DNA of 64,000 bases from Burkholderiales bacterium (GCA_016000195.1 JAECRO010000003.1:62001-126000); one strand, 5' to 3'; positions 38,853 through 47,227 are shown, counted from the stretch's first letter. Program-made: numbers and translations. Notes: a model not told the origin generated them from the sequence alone.

Positions 38853-39668
38853 ATGAACACCACCGTCAATCCCCAGTACATCGACATCCAGGGCGTCGAG
38901 CAGACCTTCAAGACCAGGAAAGGCCCGTTCTGCGCGCTGCAAAACGTCAACCTCAAGGTCGCCAAGGGCGAATTCGTCGCCCTCATCGGCCACTCGGGCT
39001 GCGGCAAATCGACGCTGCTCAACCTGATCGCCGGCCTGACGATGCCGACCCAGGGCGTGCTGCTGTGCGCCAACCGCGAAATCGCCGGCCCCGGCCCCGA
39101 GCGGGCCGTGGTGTTCCAGAACCATTCGCTGCTGCCCTGGCTGACCTGCTTTGAAAACGTCTACCTGGCGGTCGAGCGCGTGTTTTCAGCAACCGAAAGC
39201 AAGGCCCAGCTCAAGGCGCGCACCGACGCGGTGCTGGCGATGGTCGGCTTGACCGCTGCGGCGCAAAAGCGGCCCGGCGAAATCTCGGGCGGCATGAAGC
39301 AGCGCGTCGGCATTGCCAGAGCCCTGTCGATGGAGCCGAAAGTGCTGCTGCTCGACGAGCCCTTCGGTGCGCTGGATGCGCTGACCCGCGCCAAGCTGCA
39401 GGACGAGCTGCTGCAGATCGTCGCCAACACGCAAAGCACGGTGGTCATGGTGACGCACGATGTCGATGAAGCCGTGCTGCTCAGCGACAAGATCGTGATG
39501 ATGACCAACGGGCCGTCGGCGACGATTGGCGAGGTGCTGAGCGTCGAGCTGCCGCGCCCGCGCAACCGGGTGGAGCTGGCCGAAAGCACCCAGTACCTGC
39601 ACTACCGCAAGGCGGTGATCGACTTTTTGTACACGCGTCAGGCGCATGTGGAAAAACTGACGGCCTGA
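38853..39668 (+). CDS. nrtC: Nitrate ABC transporter ATPase
   Basis: A 271-residue single ATPase, the NrtD/TauB-like form without the C-terminal sensor domain found in cyanobacterial NrtC. Walker A is GHSGCGKST near 48-56, the signature ISGGMKQRVGIARAL, Walker B VLLLDEPFGALD and the His loop VTHDVDEA. It powers nitrate import through NrtB. An AAGGA ribosome site is present. Confidence 0.92.
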   Translation: MNTTVNPQYIDIQGVEQTFKTRKGPFCALQNVNLKVAKGEFVALIGHSGCGKSTLLNLIAGLTMPTQGVLLCANREIAGPGPERAVVFQNHSLLPWLTCFENVYLAVERVFSATESKAQLKARTDAVLAMVGLTAAAQKRPGEISGGMKQRVGIARALSMEPKVLLLDEPFGALDALTRAKLQDELLQIVANTQSTVVMVTHDVDEAVLLSDKIVMMTNGPSATIGEVLSVELPRPRNRVELAESTQYLHYRKAVIDFLYTRQAHVEKLTA

Positions 39669-39728
39669 GCCGCTGCGGCTTACGCGCCAAACACCCGAAA
39701 GGCGGGTGACGAAAAGACTGGATGCACA

Positions 39729-39752
39729 GCCCGTGGGCGGGCACCGTTTTTT
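39729..39752 (+). terminator. Weak terminator candidate between nrtC and narK
   Basis: GCCCG-TGGG-CGGGC followed by ACCG and TTTTTT. A second hairpin CACCCG-AAAGG-CGGGTG lies at 39692-39708. It may only attenuate transcription into narK. Confidence 0.45.
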
Positions 39753-39791
39753 CCGGTTTGGCAATTCGCACTTTTTCACGAGTAAACCCCA

Positions 39792-41006
39792 GTGAACTTC
39801 TTCAAGCAATTCCTCAAGTCGGGGCACTCCCCGACCCTGTTTGCCGCCTTCCTGTATTTTTCGTTTTCCTGCTGCATCTGGGTGCTCAACGGCGCCATGG
39901 CGCCGTTCATTTCTGAAACCTTCAACCTGAGCCCGGCGCAAAAGGGGCTGATGCTGTCGGTGCCCATCATCGCCGGCGCGCTGATGCGCTTTCCGCTCGG
40001 CCTGCTGTCGCAGTACATCGGCCGCAAGAACGCCACGCTGGTCGAGATGGGCCTGATTGCGGTGGCCATGCTGTTCGGCTTCTTTTTCGTCAAGAGCTTC
40101 AACGACCTGCTGGCCATGGGCGTGCTGCTGGGCATTGCCGGCGCCAGCTTTGGCGTGGCGCTGTCGCTGGGATCGGGCTCGTTTCCAGCAAAGCACAAGG
40201 GCCTGGCAATGGGCCTGGTCGGCGCCGGCAACGTCGGCACGGCGGTGTCGGTGCTGATTGCGCCGCCGCTGGCGCAGGCCTTTGGCTGGGTCACGGTGTA
40301 CGGCATTGCCGCCGCCGCCATCAGCATTCCGATGCTCGTGATGATCGTCTTCGCCAAAGAGCCCGACGACCTCGACAAGCACGCCAGCTTCAAGCAGCAC
40401 ATTGCCTGCCTGTATGAAAAGGACGGCTGGGCCTTCAGCCTGATCTATGCCGTGACGTTTGGCGGTTTCATCGGCCTGGCGACATTTTTGCCGACTTATT
40501 ACTACGACCAGTTCTCGGTCAGCAAGGTGCAGGCCGGCCAGTTGACGATGCTGGCGGCCTTCATGGGCGCTGCGCTGCGTGTGTTCGGCGGCTGGATCTC
40601 CGACCGCTGGGGCGGCATCAACACCCTGAGCGTGGTGCTGGTGACGGTGGCCGTCACGCTGACGCTGTGCGGCATGGCCGGAGGCTCGCTGGTGGCGACC
40701 ACGCTGCTGGTGATGCTGTGCTTTGCGGCGCTGGGCGCGGGCAACGGCGCGCTGTTCCAGCTGGTGCCGCTGCGCTGGCCGCTGGCGACAGCCGTGGCCG
40801 GCTCGATGATCGGCGAAATCGGCGCCCTGGGCGGCGGCCTGGTGCCCAGCGCCATGGGCCTGTCCAAGCAATATGGCGGCAGTTATGCCTGGGGCTTTTT
40901 CCTGTTTGCCAGCCTGGCCATGATGATGCTGGTGATGCTGCGCGTGATGCAGATCCGCTGGACCCGCACCTGGGCTGAAAAGGGCGGACGCGCGCGAAGC
41001 GCGTGA
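39792..41006 (+). CDS. narK: NarK/NasA-family nitrate-nitrite transporter (MFS)
   Basis: A 404-residue transporter of the nitrate/nitrite porter family with 12 helices. The two nitrate signatures are GASFGVALSLGSGSFPAKHK (about 118-137) and GAGNGALFQLVP (about 314-325). The start is a GTG at 39792 with weak ribosome site; no ATG fits. It sits downstream of the ABC nitrate importer, so the cell has two nitrate uptake routes, one high affinity (ABC) and one secondary. Confidence 0.93.
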   Translation: MNFFKQFLKSGHSPTLFAAFLYFSFSCCIWVLNGAMAPFISETFNLSPAQKGLMLSVPIIAGALMRFPLGLLSQYIGRKNATLVEMGLIAVAMLFGFFFVKSFNDLLAMGVLLGIAGASFGVALSLGSGSFPAKHKGLAMGLVGAGNVGTAVSVLIAPPLAQAFGWVTVYGIAAAAISIPMLVMIVFAKEPDDLDKHASFKQHIACLYEKDGWAFSLIYAVTFGGFIGLATFLPTYYYDQFSVSKVQAGQLTMLAAFMGAALRVFGGWISDRWGGINTLSVVLVTVAVTLTLCGMAGGSLVATTLLVMLCFAALGAGNGALFQLVPLRWPLATAVAGSMIGEIGALGGGLVPSAMGLSKQYGGSYAWGFFLFASLAMMMLVMLRVMQIRWTRTWAEKGGRARSA

Positions 41007-41019
41007 TGCGCGAAGCGGT

Positions 41020-41040
41020 AAAAAGCGCCATGCGCTTTTT
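41020..41040. terminator. Bidirectional terminator after narK
   Basis: AAAAAGCGC-CAT-GCGCTTTTT is a perfect 9-bp hairpin with T-run on either strand, 14 bases after narK. A second perfect 11-bp hairpin GCCGGCCCTTT/AAAGGGCCGGC follows at 41041-41073. Confidence 0.8.
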
Positions 41041-41099
41041 GCCGGCCCTTTCTGCGCAGCTAAAAGGGCCGGCGGGCGCGCACCGCCTGAACTTCATTT

Positions 41100-41154
41100 T
41101 GCTATCTAAAATATAGCTGCTTGCGCATACAGGACGTGCGCAAACAGCTTTTTT
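41100..41154 (+). repeat. Dispersed ATAGCTG repeat, copy G (terminator-like)
   Basis: TATAGCTGCTTGCGCATAC, AGGACGTGCGCAAACAGCTT. AGCTG-C-TTGCGCA pairs with TGCGCAA-A-CAGCT and is followed by TTTTTT, so this copy also works as a terminator structure between convergent genes. Confidence 0.75.
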
Positions 41155-41159
41155 CATGC

Positions 41160-42908
41160 TTATTTCGGCAAGAACAGCAACCAGTACACCAGCAGCAGGT
41201 TGAACAGCAGCGACACCCCCAGCGCGAGCTTCCAGATCGCCGTCGGGTCACGCTGCAACAAAGGAGAAACCTGTGGCGCCGTCAGCGGCCGGGAAGCGCC
41301 GCGCTCCAGCGCCAGCAACAGTTCTTCGGCGGTTTCAAAGCGTTTGCGCTTGTCGCGCGCCACCGCCTTCAGCACGATGTGGTCGAGCCAGATTGGCACT
41401 TCGGGGCTGATGCGGCTGGGCGCCACCGGGTCGCGGTAGTAGCGGCCCGACTGGTAAGGCAGCACCTCGCCGTAGGGCAATTTGGCCGTCAGGAGCTGGT
41501 ACAGCGTCACGCCCAGCGCAAACAGGTCGCTTTGCGCATCGGGCAATTCTTCAGGGCCATCAGCGGTCAGCGCGCTGTAGCCCCACTGCTCCGGGTTGAT
41601 GAAGCTGGGTGTGCCGGCGTGCAGCTTGCGCATCGCCTCGGGTTCGCGCCCGCTCAGCGCCACGCCCAGATCGAGCAGGCGCAGCACGCCGTCTGTGCCC
41701 TGGTGCAGGTTGGCGGGCTTGATGTCGCGGTGGATGACGCACTGCCGGTGCAGCCGGCCCAGCACCTGGGCGGTCTGGGTGGCGGCGGCCACGGCTTGCT
41801 GCACGCCGAACTTCTGGCCACGGTCGAGTTGCTGCTGCAGCGTTTCGCCGGCGTGCCAGTCGTACAGCAGGTAAAACGCCGTGCGCTCCCGGCCGGCCGG
41901 CAGGCGCTCGTGAAGGTGAACCAGATGGTCGGCCGCACGGCCGGTCTGCATGCGCAGGGCCAGCCAGGCTTCATGCGCCAGCATGGCGCGCTCTTCCCGG
42001 TCGTGCGCCCGGTCGGGGTGCAGGGTCTTGAGGGCATAAAGAAGCTGGCTTTCAGGATCGCGCACCTGATAGAGCAGGTTGATGCCGCTGTCGGCGACGA
42101 TGGCGGTCACGCACAAGCCGTCGATCACCTCGTCCACCTTCAGGCGCGGCGGTATCTGCAGGGCCTGCGCCATGCGGTTGACATCGGGCAGGCTTGCGTC
42201 CAGCAGGCCCAGCACCCGCACCACGACGGCAGTGACGTTGTCGTGGCTGCCTGCGGCCAGGGCGGCATCAATCAGATGCTGACTCGCCAGCTGGGCGCTG
42301 TGCCCGGCCTGGAGATCGCACAAGGCCTTCAGGTCCCTGTCAGAAATGACCCCATGCACCCCATCAGTCACCAGCACGAACACGTCGCCCACCAGCAGCT
42401 CGCCCTGCAGGTAGTCCACCACCACATGGTCCTCGGCGCCCACCGCGCGCAGCAACTGGTGCCTGAAATCAGGATGGTTCACAACATGGTCGTGGGTGCG
42501 CTGAAGCAGCTCGCCGCCGCGCAGCAGGTAAGCCCGCGAATCGCCCACATGCGCCAGGGTGTAGGACTGGCCGCAGAGCACCAGCGCGGTCAGCGTGGTC
42601 AGCCCCATGACGGGCTGGCGGCGCCGGTTGATGCCGGACAGCCAGGCGTTTTGCGCACCAATGATGCGGTCCAGCGCCACGGTGGTGTCCCAGGTTTCGG
42701 GCGTGGCGTAGTAGTCGCGCACCAGACTGGTGACTGTTGTCTGGGCCGCCTCCCGGCCCATGCCGCCGCTGCTGACGCCATCGGCAATCGCCACGATGGA
42801 GCCCATGCCTTCCTGCCCCGGATCGGGCAGCATGGCCGTGCAAAAGTCTTCATTGCCGGGCTTGCGCCCTGCCTGCGTGGCGAAACCAATGTCTATGTTG
42901 AAAGTCAT
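41160..42908 (-). CDS. Fused PP2C-type phosphatase and Ser/Thr protein kinase
   Basis: A 582-residue protein with an N-terminal PP2C phosphatase (about 1-240) and a C-terminal Hanks-type kinase (about 265-555), then one membrane helix (LGVSLLFNLLLVYWLLF). Phosphatase metal residues are seen in GNEDF, IADGVSSGGMGREA, VTDGVHGV and GSHDNVTAVVV. The kinase has ALKTL (Lys), VIHRDIKPAN (catalytic loop) and LLDLGVAL, with DLG in place of DFG. GTPSFINPEQWG forms the activation segment end. ATG 42908 is chosen over a TTG 12 bases upstream. It lies convergent to narK inside the nitrate cluster, which suggests a role in nitrogen control, but the targets are unknown. Confidence 0.9.
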   Translation of the reverse strand: MTFNIDIGFATQAGRKPGNEDFCTAMLPDPGQEGMGSIVAIADGVSSGGMGREAAQTTVTSLVRDYYATPETWDTTVALDRIIGAQNAWLSGINRRRQPVMGLTTLTALVLCGQSYTLAHVGDSRAYLLRGGELLQRTHDHVVNHPDFRHQLLRAVGAEDHVVVDYLQGELLVGDVFVLVTDGVHGVISDRDLKALCDLQAGHSAQLASQHLIDAALAAGSHDNVTAVVVRVLGLLDASLPDVNRMAQALQIPPRLKVDEVIDGLCVTAIVADSGINLLYQVRDPESQLLYALKTLHPDRAHDREERAMLAHEAWLALRMQTGRAADHLVHLHERLPAGRERTAFYLLYDWHAGETLQQQLDRGQKFGVQQAVAAATQTAQVLGRLHRQCVIHRDIKPANLHQGTDGVLRLLDLGVALSGREPEAMRKLHAGTPSFINPEQWGYSALTADGPEELPDAQSDLFALGVTLYQLLTAKLPYGEVLPYQSGRYYRDPVAPSRISPEVPIWLDHIVLKAVARDKRKRFETAEELLLALERGASRPLTAPQVSPLLQRDPTAIWKLALGVSLLFNLLLVYWLLFLPK

Positions 42909-43007
42909 GCACCATGACAAGCAAATCGCATGCCCAGATTTGGTGCACCACTCACCAAAAGATGGCAGGCCCGGAATCAGCCCTCGGAAGCTGAAGATTC
43001 GGGCGTT

Positions 43008-43448
43008 TTAGCCGCGCTGGCCGGTGATGTAGTGTTCGAGCTGCTCGATGACGAATTTTTGCTCGGAGATGATGTCTTTCACCAGATCGCCGATGGAAAT
43101 CAGGCCGACCAGCCGGTCATCCTTGACGACGGGCAAATGGCGCAGCCGGTTGCCGGTCATCAGCGCCATGCACTCCTGGCTGCTTTGCGTCGGCTCGACA
43201 AACATGACCGAGGTGGTCATCACGTCGCGCACATGGGTCAGCGCCGAGTTGCGCCCCTTGAGCGCAATTTTGCGCGCATAGTCGCGTTCGGTGACGATGC
43301 CCACGATGGCCTCGCCTTCCATCACCAGCAAGGCGCCAATACGCTTGTCAGCCATGCGCTGCAAGGCATCGAAGACCGAGTCGTCCGGCCCGATGGTGTG
43401 AACGGTAGCCTCGCCCTTTGATTTGAGAATGTCGGCAACAGCGGTCAT
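43008..43448 (-). CDS. Tandem CBS-domain protein
   Basis: A 146-residue protein made of two CBS domains (about 8-62 and 75-130), with LLVMEGEAIVGIVTERDYAR and LPVVKDDRLVGLISIGDLVK. Stand-alone CBS pairs bind adenosine nucleotides and often sense energy state or regulate a partner. ATG 43448 fits; the frame continues upstream through a repeat-rich segment that is not conserved protein. It is on the same strand as the kinase/phosphatase fusion, 99 bases upstream of it. Function beyond nucleotide sensing is unknown. Confidence 0.85.
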   Translation of the reverse strand: MTAVADILKSKGEATVHTIGPDDSVFDALQRMADKRIGALLVMEGEAIVGIVTERDYARKIALKGRNSALTHVRDVMTTSVMFVEPTQSSQECMALMTGNRLRHLPVVKDDRLVGLISIGDLVKDIISEQKFVIEQLEHYITGQRG

Positions 43449-43470
43449 CGGTAGCTCCCTGTTAAATGAT

Positions 43471-43490
43471 GCACATGCACATGCACATGC
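43471..43490. repeat. Hexanucleotide repeat upstream of the CBS gene
   Basis: (GCACAT)3 plus GC, 23 bases before the CBS start codon. Short tandem units in a 5' region can slip and change expression; this copy number is small. Confidence 0.6.
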
Positions 43491-43559
43491 GAGTTTCAGG
43501 CCATATGTACCGCCAGCGCAAGCGCCTGCAGCCACGGCACGGGATTTTCACCGCGAAAA

Positions 43560-43588
43560 CTTGCAGACCACTTGCAGACCCCTTGCAG
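43560..43588. repeat. Three CTTGCAG heptamers at exact 11-bp spacing
   Basis: CTTGCAG begins at 43560, 43571 and 43582, so the copies lie on one face of the helix. This may be a protein-binding array in the CBS/nir intergenic region. No factor is known for it here. Confidence 0.5.
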
Positions 43589-43645
43589 GGCGATTGACCC
43601 AATGCAGCGTGCAGAAGCCGGGCCGGGCCGGGGGCGCTGCCCGGC

Positions 43646-43683
43646 ATGGTGCAACGCACAACTTCAAGGCGCGAATGCACCAT
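43646..43683 (+). promoter_or_regulatory. Enhancer candidate upstream of nirB (shared with nrt)
   Basis: 43646-43672 matches the element at 36274-36300 in 22 of 27 positions, including GTGC-N3-GCAC and ACAACT. ATGGTGCA (43646-43653) and TGCACCAT (43676-43683) form NtrC-like half sites in inverted order. It is about 145 bases upstream of the sigma-54 promoter. Confidence 0.55.
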
Positions 43684-43708
43684 GGCAGTTCTGCCTCCGG
43701 CGGCATCA

Positions 43709-43766
43709 AGCTATAAATTCAATAGCACAGTATGCTTATGCAGCATGCGCATATAGCCTTTTTTAT
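43709..43766 (+). repeat. Dispersed ATAGCTG repeat, copy H
   Basis: GCTATAAATTCAATAGCACA, then CATGCGCATATAGCC and TTTTTT, just upstream of the nir sigma-54 promoter. Its T-run could stop stray transcription into the operon. Confidence 0.6.
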
Positions 43767-43790
43767 TAAAATAATGTCGTATAAACCAGA

Positions 43791-43806
43791 TGGCACGCCT
43801 CTTGCA
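43791..43806 (+). promoter_or_regulatory. Sigma-54 promoter of the nir operon
   Basis: TGGCACGCCTCTTGCA is a perfect match to TGGCACG-N4-TTGCA. The start would be near 43817, again placing an ANTAR-type leader at the 5' end of the transcript. Confidence 0.88.
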
Positions 43807-43817
43807 TCAATCAAGTC

Positions 43818-43938
43818 GCGGTCAATGCTGGCCGCATGTAGGCCCGGTGCAATGGCGGATTGGGCAGACAGGACGATGGCGTCCCCACGGATGAGCAGGC
43901 TTTTCAGGCCTTTGCTGTCTCGTGTGGACGCCTTTTTT
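43818..43938 (+). promoter_or_regulatory. ANTAR-responsive leader with terminator, upstream of nirB
   Basis: Hairpin 1 (43818-43835) is GCGGTC-AATGCT-GGCCGC, with loop A at position 1 and G at 4. A further hairpin at 43842-43865 has hexaloop AATGGC. GGAC-GATGGC-GTCC (43871-43884) has G rather than A at position 1, but its 3' arm overlaps the terminator arm as in the nrt leader. The terminator pairs 43878-43889 with 43921-43932 and ends in TTTTTT. Which two hairpins NasT binds is uncertain. Confidence 0.7.
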
Positions 43939-43963
43939 GTTTTCCGAACTGCCTACGGGTGTC

Positions 43964-46414
43964 ATGATGAAAAAATCCAGACTGGTAATGATTGGTAACG
44001 GCATGGCCGGCGTGCGGGCTCTTGAAGAGCTGCTGAAGATTGCACCCGACCTCTACGACATCACCGTATTCGGCGCCGAGCCGCACCCCAACTACAACCG
44101 CATCCTGCTCTCGCCCGTGCTGGCCGGCGAACAGACGCTGGACGAGATCATCCTGAATGACTGGTCCTGGTACACAGACAACAACATCACGCTGCATGCC
44201 GGCTGGACCGTGCCAGAGGTGGACCGCGTGCGCCGCGTGGTGCATGCCACCAATGCCGCGGGCGACAGCATCAGCGCCGGATACGACCGGCTGCTCATGG
44301 CCACCGGCTCCAATCCCTTCATCCTGCCGGTTCCGGGCAAGGACTTGAAGGGCGTGCTCGCCTACCGCGACATCGCCGACACCCAGGCCATGATCGACGC
44401 CGCCGTTCTCTACAAGCATGCAGTGGTCATCGGCGGCGGCCTGCTCGGCCTGGAAGCCGCCAACGGCCTCATGAAGCGCGGCATGGAAGTGACCGTCGTG
44501 CATGTCGGCAGCTGGCTGATGGAGCGCCAGCTCGACGACGTGGCGGGCCGGCTGCTGCAAAAATCGCTGGCCGAGCGCGGCATGAAATTCCTGCTCGGCG
44601 CCAACACGCAGGAGCTGGTCGGCGGAGAAGACGGCCGCGTCAAGGCTGTCAGGTTCAAGGACGGCCTGGAGATCCCCGCCGACCTGGTCTGCATGGCCGT
44701 CGGCATCCGCCCGAACACGGCGCTGGCCGAAAAAATGCGCCTGCACGTCAACCGGGGCATTGTGGTGAGCGACACGATGCAGACCACAACCGACGCGCGC
44801 ATTTACGCCGTCGGCGAATGCGCCGCGCACCGCGGCATCGCCTACGGCCTGGTGGCGCCGCTGTTCGAACAGGGCAAGGTGCTGGCCAACCACCTGGCGC
44901 AGCACGGCATTGGCCGCTACACCGGCTCGCTGACCTCGACCAAGCTCAAGGTCACGGGCATCGACCTGTTCAGCGCCGGTGAATTCATGGGCGGCGACGG
45001 CGCCGAGGAGATCATCATGAGCGACCCCTTCGGCGGCGTGTACAAGAAGCTGGTCATCAAGGACGACAAGCTGATCGGCGCCTGCCTCTACGGCGACACC
45101 GTGGACGGCAGCTACTACTTCAAGCTGCTGCGCGACGGCCGCAGCATCGAAGGCATCCGCGACAAGCTGATGTTCGGCGAATCCAACATCGGCGACACCG
45201 GCCACGAAGGCCACAGCAAGGCCGCCGCCATGGCCGACACGGATGAAGTCTGCGGCTGCAACGGCGTGACCAAGGGCGCGATCTGCAAGGCCATCAAGGA
45301 AAAAGGCCTGTTCACGCTCGATGAAGTGCGCAAGCACACCAAGGCCAGCGCCAGCTGCGGCTCGTGCACCGGGCTGGTCGAGCAGATCCTGATGTTCACC
45401 GCCGGCGGCGACTATTCGGCCACGCCCAAGCTCAAGGCCATGTGCGGCTGCACCGACACCGGCCACCAGGCGGTGCGCGACGCCATCCGCAAGAACAAGC
45501 TGCTGACGATTGGCGACGTTTACCAGTCCCTGGGCTGGCGCACGCCCAACGGCTGCGCCAGCTGCCGCCCGGCGGTCAATTACTACGTCACCAGCACCTG
45601 GCCCAAGCTGGCCAAGGACGACCCGCAGAGCCGCTTCATCAACGAGCGCAGCCACGCCAACATCCAGAAGGACGGCACCTACAGCGTGATTCCGCGCATG
45701 TGGGGCGGCGAAACCACGGCCCATGAACTGCGCAAGATTGCCGACGCGGTGGACAAGTACAAGATTCCAACCGTCAAGGTCACGGGCGGCCAGCGCATCG
45801 ACCTGCTGGGCGTCAAGAAAGAAGATTTGGTCAACGTCTGGAAGGACATCGGCATGCCCTCGGGCCACGCCTACGCCAAGGCGCTGCGCACCGTGAAGAC
45901 CTGCGTCGGCAGCGAATGGTGCCGCATGGGCACGCAGGACAGCACCGAAATGGGCAAGATGCTGGAGCGCGCCATGTGGCGCATGTATGCACCGCACAAG
46001 GTGAAATTCGCCGTCAGCGGCTGCCCGCGCAACTGTGCCGAATCGGGCATCAAGGACGTGGGCATCATCGGCGTCGATTCGGGCTGGGAGATGTACATCG
46101 CCGGCAACGGCGGCATCAAGACCGAAGTCGCGCACTTCTTCACCAAGCTCAAGACAGCGGCCGAAGTGCTCGAATACACCGGCGCCTTCTGCGAGCTGTA
46201 CCGCCAGGAAGGCTGGTACCTGGAGCGCACCGTGCATTACGTCAGCCGCGTCGGCCTGGATTATGTGAAGAAAAAAATCCTCGACGACCACGAAGGCCGC
46301 AAGGCGCTGTGGGAGCAGCTGCAGTTCGCGCTCGACGGCGAGCCCGACCCCTGGTTCGACTTCAAGGAAGCGTCCGTGGACACACGCCAGTTCACCGCCA
46401 TTGCCGCCCAGTGA
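43964..46414 (+). CDS. nirB: Assimilatory nitrite reductase large subunit
   Basis: About 816 residues. The FAD- and NADH-binding half opens with MIGNGMAGVRALEELL and has VIGGGLLGLEAANGLMKRG near 155-175. Two BFD-like Cys regions follow, CGCNGVTKGAICKAI...CGSC near 430-470 and CGCTDTGHQAVRDAI...CASC near 500-540. The sirohaem/4Fe-4S ligands are in TCVGSEWCRMGTQ and SGCPRNCAESG. It reduces nitrite to ammonium with NADH in the cytosol. ATG 43964 or 43967 is the start; the leader ends just before it. NirD is the partner subunit. Confidence 0.95.
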   Translation: MMKKSRLVMIGNGMAGVRALEELLKIAPDLYDITVFGAEPHPNYNRILLSPVLAGEQTLDEIILNDWSWYTDNNITLHAGWTVPEVDRVRRVVHATNAAGDSISAGYDRLLMATGSNPFILPVPGKDLKGVLAYRDIADTQAMIDAAVLYKHAVVIGGGLLGLEAANGLMKRGMEVTVVHVGSWLMERQLDDVAGRLLQKSLAERGMKFLLGANTQELVGGEDGRVKAVRFKDGLEIPADLVCMAVGIRPNTALAEKMRLHVNRGIVVSDTMQTTTDARIYAVGECAAHRGIAYGLVAPLFEQGKVLANHLAQHGIGRYTGSLTSTKLKVTGIDLFSAGEFMGGDGAEEIIMSDPFGGVYKKLVIKDDKLIGACLYGDTVDGSYYFKLLRDGRSIEGIRDKLMFGESNIGDTGHEGHSKAAAMADTDEVCGCNGVTKGAICKAIKEKGLFTLDEVRKHTKASASCGSCTGLVEQILMFTAGGDYSATPKLKAMCGCTDTGHQAVRDAIRKNKLLTIGDVYQSLGWRTPNGCASCRPAVNYYVTSTWPKLAKDDPQSRFINERSHANIQKDGTYSVIPRMWGGETTAHELRKIADAVDKYKIPTVKVTGGQRIDLLGVKKEDLVNVWKDIGMPSGHAYAKALRTVKTCVGSEWCRMGTQDSTEMGKMLERAMWRMYAPHKVKFAVSGCPRNCAESGIKDVGIIGVDSGWEMYIAGNGGIKTEVAHFFTKLKTAAEVLEYTGAFCELYRQEGWYLERTVHYVSRVGLDYVKKKILDDHEGRKALWEQLQFALDGEPDPWFDFKEASVDTRQFTAIAAQ

Positions 46415-46422
46415 ACCGCAAC

Positions 46423-47214
46423 ATGACACACACTGCCGTCAACCGCCGGACCTTCTGCGGCGCCACCCTGGCGCTGGTGCTCGCCAGCCCGGGCCAGGCG
46501 CAGGTCAAAAGCCTGGGCGACGCCATCAACAAGGCGGGCCGCCAGCGCATGCTGTCCCAGCGCATGGGCAAAGCCTGGATGAGCCTGGGCATGGGCATTC
46601 AGGTGGACGCCGCGCGCCGGGTGCTGGACCAGTCGATGGCCTTGTTCGACCGCCAGCTGACGGAACTCAAGGCTTTTGCGCCCTCGGGCGAGACGCGCGA
46701 CACCTATCAGCAACTGGAGGCCAGCTGGTCTGGCTACAAGACCTTGCTGGTGGGCGCCGCCCCTTCGCAAACCCAGGGCAAGCCACTGCTGGAACAGTCC
46801 GGCAAGGTGCTGGCGCTGGCGCACAAGGGCACAGCACTTTACGAGCAGCAGTCCGGCAAGCCCAGCGCCCGGCTGGTCAATGTGGCTGGCCGGCAGCGCA
46901 TGCTGTCGCAGCGCATGGCGCAGTTTTACCTGGCCAGCGCCTGGAATGTGGACAGTGCGGTCAGCCAGCGTGAAATCACCAAGGCCAGGGATGAATTCAT
47001 TCCGGCCATGGAACTGCTGCGCAACGCCCCCGAAGCCACCCCGGAGATCAGGGAGACGCTGGCGCTGGCCGATGGCCAGTGGGTGTTTTTTGACAATGCC
47101 CTGAAAACACGGGCCAACAGCGCCAAAACCGCATCGGATGTATTTGTCAGCAGCGAAAACCTGCTGCAGGTGATGGACGGCGTGACCAGCCAGTACGCAC
47201 GCATTCTTGGATAA
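46423..47214 (+). CDS. Exported protein with two PilJ/NarX-type (P-box-like) domains
   Basis: A 263-residue protein with a signal peptide (NRRTFCGATLALVLASPGQA, Tat-like) and no membrane helix afterward. It contains two copies of a helical module starting with NKAGRQRMLSQRMGKAWMSL (about 40) and NVAGRQRMLSQRMAQFYLAS (about 155). The same motif opens the PilJ sensor domain, and it resembles the nitrate-binding P-box of NarX/NarQ. It is inserted between nirB and nirD, 8 bases after nirB, so it is made with nitrite reductase. A periplasmic nitrate or nitrite binding or sensing role is a reasonable guess, not established. Confidence 0.8.
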   Translation: MTHTAVNRRTFCGATLALVLASPGQAQVKSLGDAINKAGRQRMLSQRMGKAWMSLGMGIQVDAARRVLDQSMALFDRQLTELKAFAPSGETRDTYQQLEASWSGYKTLLVGAAPSQTQGKPLLEQSGKVLALAHKGTALYEQQSGKPSARLVNVAGRQRMLSQRMAQFYLASAWNVDSAVSQREITKARDEFIPAMELLRNAPEATPEIRETLALADGQWVFFDNALKTRANSAKTASDVFVSSENLLQVMDGVTSQYARILG

Positions 47215-47227
47215 ATGAGGAACCGTT

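Noticed and set aside
39692-39708. CACCCG-AAAGG-CGGGTG as the nrt operon terminator
   Set aside because: It has no T-run. The hairpin at 39729-39742 followed by TTTTTT is the better candidate.
43904-46429. Very long open frame on the minus strand opposite nirB (also similar frames opposite narK, nasA, dctM and nuoM)
   Set aside because: The encoded sequences are His/Arg/Ala-rich with no recognisable domain and mirror GC-rich codon use of the true genes on the other strand.
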